Assembly: GCA_934271715.1 (NCBI GenBank)
Contig: CAKQRZ010000004.1
Location: forward strand, 62,001 to 126,000
Reading direction: 5' to 3'
Source of the DNA: an uncultured Alphaproteobacteria bacterium
Lineage (GTDB): Bacteria > Pseudomonadota > Alphaproteobacteria > RF32 > CAG-239
Length of the DNA stretch: 64,000 bases
Part shown: positions 60,339 through 64,000 of the stretch, piece after piece
How the letters are laid out: every line of letters starts with the position of its first letter
Numbering within the stretch: position 1 is the first letter of the stretch
Made by a program: the position numbers and the translations under genes
Notes under the pieces: model-generated
The model's input: the letters and a program-made list of their open reading frames with translations, nothing else
Database searches by the model: none
Told to the model about the DNA's origin: nothing

Positions 60339-61719
60339 GTTAGCTGTATTACTGAGCTTTACTGCCGCCGCTTGTACGGTCGGCGAAGATTTCAGCCGTC
60401 CTGCACTTTATAATGATTCGGTTATAAAGCAGGAATTGGCGCTGAAAAACGGAACTCAGCCCTCTAAAAGCTGGTATGCCCTGTTTGGCGATGAACAACT
60501 TAATATACTGATTGAGCAAGGGCTTAAGAACAGCACTGATATTGAACAGGCTATAGCCATACTGCGGCAGGCTCGGGCGGAGTTGAAAATCAGCCAAGCC
60601 GGATTTTTGCCGCAGATAAACGCCCGCGGCGGCTATAACTATCAGAAAAACAGTAAAAACATCGGACCGACTGCTGATACGCATTATTATAATGCCGGTT
60701 TTGACGCTTCTTGGGAGCTGGATATTTGGGGCAAGGGACGCCGTCAAGATGAAGCTGCAGCCGCAATGCTTAAGGCCGAAGAATATAGCTTAAATCAGGT
60801 TAAAAATGTGGTGGCGGCTGAAATTGCTTCGGACTATGTTAATCTGAAATTAGCGGTTGAAAAGCTGCGTATCGCCAAACAGAATTTAGCCCTGCAGCGA
60901 GATATTTTCGGTGTGGTGAAATCTAAATATCAAAGCGGCTTAACCGACGATATCGCTTATAATCAGGCGGAGTATTTGCTGAATTCAACCGAAACGCAGA
61001 TACCTCAGCTGCAGAGCCAAGTAGAGCAATATAAAAATGCTTTAGCCGTTTTATCCGGTGTTTTGCCGTCGCAGCTTCCTTTAGACAGCGAGAAGCGTTC
61101 GCCGATTTTCAGCAATGCCTATCAATATAATATCAAAGCCATGTATAATCTTCCTGCTTCGGTAATCCGGCAGCGTCCGGATGTGGCGGCGGCCGAGCAG
61201 AACCTCGCGGCGCAGAATGCTTTAGTCGGCGCAGCGGTGGCCGATTTATATCCAAATGTCAGTATTTCGGCTTTATGGGGATATGCGGCAAGCAGCGGCA
61301 ATAGTTTGTTTAATTCCAAAAGCCAAGGCTATAGCTATGAGCCTCTGCTGAGTCTGCCCCTTTTAGATTGGAACCGCCTGCAAAATCAGTTAAATAAGCA
61401 AAAATATCAAAAGCAGGAAGCTTTTGCCGTGTATAAAAAAACGGTTTTAACCGCAGTCGGCGAGTTGAAAAACGCTATGGCAAACGTGCAGAACGAATTA
61501 AAAAGAAACCGGCTGCAAAACCGCGCTTTGGCAAATATGAACAAGGTTGTAGCGGCGTCTTCCGAAAAATACCGCAGCGGGCTTATAGAGTTTTCTGATT
61601 TTTTGACTATGGAGCAGAACCGCCTGCAAGCCCAAAACAGCAGCTTAGAAAGCAAAGCCGGAATTTTTCAGAATCTGATAGCTTATTACAAAGCCAGCGG
61701 CGGCGGTTATTTGCTGTAG
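60331..61719 (+). CDS. Outer membrane efflux lipoprotein (NodT/OprM type)
   Basis: A 462-residue TolC-family channel. A short lipoprotein signal ends FTAAAC with the acylated Cys, followed by VGEDFSRP, the usual start of NodT-type proteins. Two repeats of helix-helix-strand are visible (AELKISQAGFLPQINARGGY and AAEQNLAAQNALVGAAVADL). The ATG at 60331 overlaps the end of the transporter gene and has an AAAGGAGG site. It completes the tripartite pump and converges with the lipoprotein gene, overlapping its stop by 13 bp. Confidence 0.93.
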   Translation: MRKLAVLLSFTAAACTVGEDFSRPALYNDSVIKQELALKNGTQPSKSWYALFGDEQLNILIEQGLKNSTDIEQAIAILRQARAELKISQAGFLPQINARGGYNYQKNSKNIGPTADTHYYNAGFDASWELDIWGKGRRQDEAAAAMLKAEEYSLNQVKNVVAAEIASDYVNLKLAVEKLRIAKQNLALQRDIFGVVKSKYQSGLTDDIAYNQAEYLLNSTETQIPQLQSQVEQYKNALAVLSGVLPSQLPLDSEKRSPIFSNAYQYNIKAMYNLPASVIRQRPDVAAAEQNLAAQNALVGAAVADLYPNVSISALWGYAASSGNSLFNSKSQGYSYEPLLSLPLLDWNRLQNQLNKQKYQKQEAFAVYKKTVLTAVGELKNAMANVQNELKRNRLQNRALANMNKVVAASSEKYRSGLIEFSDFLTMEQNRLQAQNSSLESKAGIFQNLIAYYKASGGGYLL

Positions 61720-62165
61720 ACGCTTTCCAGCGGAACGTAATCCGTGCCTTTTTGCGGGTTATAAACAAATACGTTGGTTACAGTTGGAATGTCATATTTT
61801 CTGTGCCAGTAGCCTTTAGCTTCCATGCACAAACGATATTCCTTAGGATCGGAATCGGCTGAGTCGCGGATGGAATTTACCAGCAGCGGAGAAGCGCCGC
61901 GGTACGGCACATAGCTTGCCCAGATACCTTTTGACTTATGCCAGTCTACCACAATATTATAGCGGTATTCTTCCGAATAAAACCAGCTGCTGAAATCCGG
62001 CCAATGATACCACGGTTCGGCTTGTTTCAGGCATTCTGAGTGGTCGCGGGAAAATTTCTGCACGCCGGTGCGCTCTCTTTCCCAATGATAAATAATCTGC
62101 CCTTTTCCGCCCCAAGAAGAGCAGGAAGCCAAAAAAACTAATGATATCAGCAGTAAGTATCGCAT
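61707..62165 (-). CDS. Hypothetical lipoprotein
   Basis: A 152-residue protein with a lipoprotein signal (MRYLLLISLVFLASCSSWGG, Cys15 acylated). The mature part is rich in Trp and Tyr (WYHWPDFSSWFYSEEYRYN) and has two further cysteines. It starts two bases after the GST gene stop, so it is in its operon. Family not recognised. Confidence 0.75.
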   Translation of the reverse strand: MRYLLLISLVFLASCSSWGGKGQIIYHWERERTGVQKFSRDHSECLKQAEPWYHWPDFSSWFYSEEYRYNIVVDWHKSKGIWASYVPYRGASPLLVNSIRDSADSDPKEYRLCMEAKGYWHRKYDIPTVTNVFVYNPQKGTDYVPLESVYSK

Positions 62166-62167
62166 GG

Positions 62168-62833
62168 TTAAAAATCCAAATCATTATAATGTTTTGCCGG
62201 ATAAATACCTTTAAAACGGTCGTTTAAAATATCTTTGAAACTTGGACGCGACTTGATTTTAGAATACCAAAGCTTAGCATTTTTATAGTCTTCCCAAGGC
62301 ACATCGCCCAAATAGTCAATAATAGAGAGCTGAGCCGCCGCGCTGATATCCGCCAGCGAAAAGTTATTTCCGGCAAGATAGTTGTTTCTTTCGGTTATCC
62401 AGTCAATATATTCCAGATGAAAGCGCAGGTTGTTGATACCGGCCTTAATGCGGCGGGATTCCGGCGGCTGCTGCAGGGCAAAGCGCTTATAGATTTTTTC
62501 GCCGGCAATATATTGATAAACTTCGCGGTTGAATTTATTGTCAAACCAGTCTACCAAACGCCGGACTTCGGCGCGCTCCTTGTTGTTGCCGTTGATTAAG
62601 CGGTTTTGAGTGTAGGTTTCTTCCAAAAATTCGGTAATGGCATAGTTGCCGGAAATTATGTTCCCGTCATAAATAAAGACCGGAAGCTCTCCTGCCGGAT
62701 TTATTTTCATAATATCCTTAGAAAGTTTCCACGGATTTTCTTCTTTCAAAACAAACAGCATTTTCTTTTCGGACATCAGAATCCTGATTTTCCGGCATTG
62801 CGGCAAAACGCTGTTATGCACTAAAAGAACCAT
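62168..62833 (-). CDS. Glutathione S-transferase family protein
   Basis: A 221-residue GST-fold protein. The N-terminal thioredoxin-like domain has VLPQCRKIRILMSEKKM, the cis-Pro segment NPAGELPVFIYDG, and the following ISGNYAITEFLEE (usual S-x-A-I pattern). The C-terminal helical domain contains NNFSLADISAAAQLSIIDYL with the N-capping Asp. The substrate is unknown. It lies 13 bp after the periplasmic-binding-protein gene. Confidence 0.85.
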   Translation of the reverse strand: MVLLVHNSVLPQCRKIRILMSEKKMLFVLKEENPWKLSKDIMKINPAGELPVFIYDGNIISGNYAITEFLEETYTQNRLINGNNKERAEVRRLVDWFDNKFNREVYQYIAGEKIYKRFALQQPPESRRIKAGINNLRFHLEYIDWITERNNYLAGNNFSLADISAAAQLSIIDYLGDVPWEDYKNAKLWYSKIKSRPSFKDILNDRFKGIYPAKHYNDLDF

Positions 62834-62846
62834 TTATATAACCTCC

Positions 62847-63821
62847 CTAAATTCCATCCAACACTTCATCAAAAGACTTTTGTTCAACTTTTTGTTCCAG
62901 CACGCGTCCGCCAGAGTTTTCTCCCGGAGCGTCTGCAGCCGGCAGCTCGGTTTCTTCGGTCTGCGGCGCAGCTTTTTTAGCAAAAGCCGGCGGAACAATT
63001 CCCTGATTTTTGGCAATTTCATCTTCTACCATGCGTAAAATTTCTTTTTTTACGGCATTGCCGAACTCAGGCTTGTTAAATTCTTGCGAAAATATTTTAT
63101 CATAAAGCGATAATTTAGGCATAACTTTGGAAAGTGCAACAAAAACCGGAATTTTGAACAACGGTTTTTTAGAATATGCTAAATATTGTTCAATTCCGTA
63201 GCGGCTCGCCATAATGCGGTTATAGTAAAGCCCGCCCAGAATATAGTCGGCCTCGCCGGTAAAAAGCTTTTCATAGGCTTCATAAGGCGTTTCCGCAAAA
63301 GTCAGATTCAGCGGTTTTATTTTTCTTAAAACAAAGTCGCTGACATATTCGGTTTTGCTGATGACGCCTCTTAAGGCGGCTAAGTCTTTGGATGATTTTA
63401 TTTTTTCCTGATCGTCGGGCAGAGTAATTACATGAATAGGGTTAGAAACCGAGGCCGGATAAATCAGATGTATGCCGGTAAACAGCTTGGTGTCGGAATA
63501 AGCGCCGATAAATATTTGAGATTTGCCGCTGCGGATGTCTAAAATTACCGTCTGCAGGCTTGCTCTTTCCACCATGGCTTCGTCTTTTATTTTAAAATCA
63601 TATTTCTTAGCAATATCCTTTATAGGTTTTAAAAACGCGCTCTCTAAAGAATAAATTCCTTGTTTTTCAGCAAGATATTGGGAAAAAGGCGGATAGTCGG
63701 GCAATCCGGTGTAATACAAATCTTCGGTTAAATAGCCCTGTTTCTGCACCATATGCTGAGCCAAAGCCGGATTTAAGGCTGCCAGACAGCAAAATAAAGT
63801 ATAAATTATAAATCTTTTCAT
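62847..63821 (-). CDS. Periplasmic solute-binding-like protein (family 3 type)
   Basis: A 324-residue exported protein with a signal peptide (cleavage after NPALA). The body has the layout of family-3 binding proteins: TGLPDYPPFSQY near the start, ILDIRSGKSQIFIGAYSDTK and ALRGVISKTEYVSDFVLRKI, and LFTGEADYILGGLYYN. The last ~70 residues are an unusual disordered Ala/Pro/Glu-rich tail ending FDEVLDGI. No ABC permease genes are adjacent, so it may sense or bind ligand rather than transport it. Confidence 0.75.
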   Translation of the reverse strand: MKRFIIYTLFCCLAALNPALAQHMVQKQGYLTEDLYYTGLPDYPPFSQYLAEKQGIYSLESAFLKPIKDIAKKYDFKIKDEAMVERASLQTVILDIRSGKSQIFIGAYSDTKLFTGIHLIYPASVSNPIHVITLPDDQEKIKSSKDLAALRGVISKTEYVSDFVLRKIKPLNLTFAETPYEAYEKLFTGEADYILGGLYYNRIMASRYGIEQYLAYSKKPLFKIPVFVALSKVMPKLSLYDKIFSQEFNKPEFGNAVKKEILRMVEDEIAKNQGIVPPAFAKKAAPQTEETELPAADAPGENSGGRVLEQKVEQKSFDEVLDGI

Positions 63822-63939
63822 GTATATTTCCCAACCATATAGTCAAAATATAAATAAATTGTGTTAAAAAGATTTTAATCGTTTGCAACAAAACAATAAA
63901 TTTGTCACTATCATAATAACAAAAAAAGAAAAGTACAAG

Positions 63940-64000
63940 ATGGTAAATCAGGATAACACAAATAAAAATTTGTTTTTAACGCCGCAATCAAAAATAACAG
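63940..64000 (+). CDS. Possible start of a gene running off the window
   Basis: An ATG at 63940 opens a frame (MVNQDNTNKNLFLTPQSKIT) that continues past the right edge. The upstream sequence is A-rich with no strong ribosome site. It is divergent from the binding-protein gene. Too little is visible to name it. Confidence 0.35.
   Translation, partial: MVNQDNTNKNLFLTPQSKIT

Overview
This window looks like a piece of the main chromosome of an AT-rich alphaproteobacterium, probably an uncultured host-associated (gut-type) lineage. The evidence is gene content and order: an mnmE-mnmG-rsmG-parA-parB partition block with parS sites, an ATP12-type F1-ATPase chaperone, rluD next to an rpoH sigma factor, and a short-form psd/pssA pair. 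The assignment rests on recognised families and was not searched.

Layout. 1-5.8 kb is a housekeeping operon (rarA, an RluC-like pseudouridine synthase, AsmA-like, ATP12, acylphosphatase). 5.8-9.1 kb holds two unknown genes, the phospholipid pair psd-pssA and tRNA-Leu. 9.2-22.9 kb is accessory: three type IV pilin-like genes, a 5-kb autotransporter gene, a tiny Cys-rich peptide gene, an FAD amine-oxidase-like enzyme, a secreted EF-hand protein, several small membrane-protein genes without Shine-Dalgarno sequences, and a frameshifted gene. 23.1-25.3 kb is an NgoMIV-type restriction-modification pair beside tRNA-Thr and a half copy of that tRNA. 25.5-34.6 kb has a coiled-coil membrane protein, dusB, trkA, typA and two unknown proteins, one with a zincin HELTH motif. 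34.7-45.9 kb is the partition and replication block: mnmE, mnmG, a PHP phosphatase, rsmG, parA, parB, dnaE. 46-53.9 kb has a Spy/CpxP-like gene, an ECF sigma remnant and a five-gene minus-strand operon built around a VirD4/TraG-type coupling ATPase. 54-64 kb has rluD, rpoH, a tripartite RND efflux operon, a lipoprotein, a GST and a periplasmic binding protein.

Most notable observations. (1) Two of the three pilin-like genes are preceded by what looks like the same structured RNA: a 5' GNNA-capped hairpin, a short hairpin whose loop pairs about 110-130 nt downstream (a pseudoknot with compensatory changes between the copies), a multibranch core, a conserved AACWTCCG segment and an intrinsic terminator just before the pilin ribosome site. 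(2) The two convergent pilin genes at 9.4-10.8 kb share a perfect 386-bp inverted repeat and then diverge, so inversion would exchange their C-terminal halves. (3) TGTATTTAAA occurs nine times, on one strand and independent of reading frame, within the 5.2 kb around the parS sites. (4) The psd product lacks both the expected catalytic His and the pyruvoyl-forming Ser.

All alignments and stems were found by eye; no database search or folding calculation was run.
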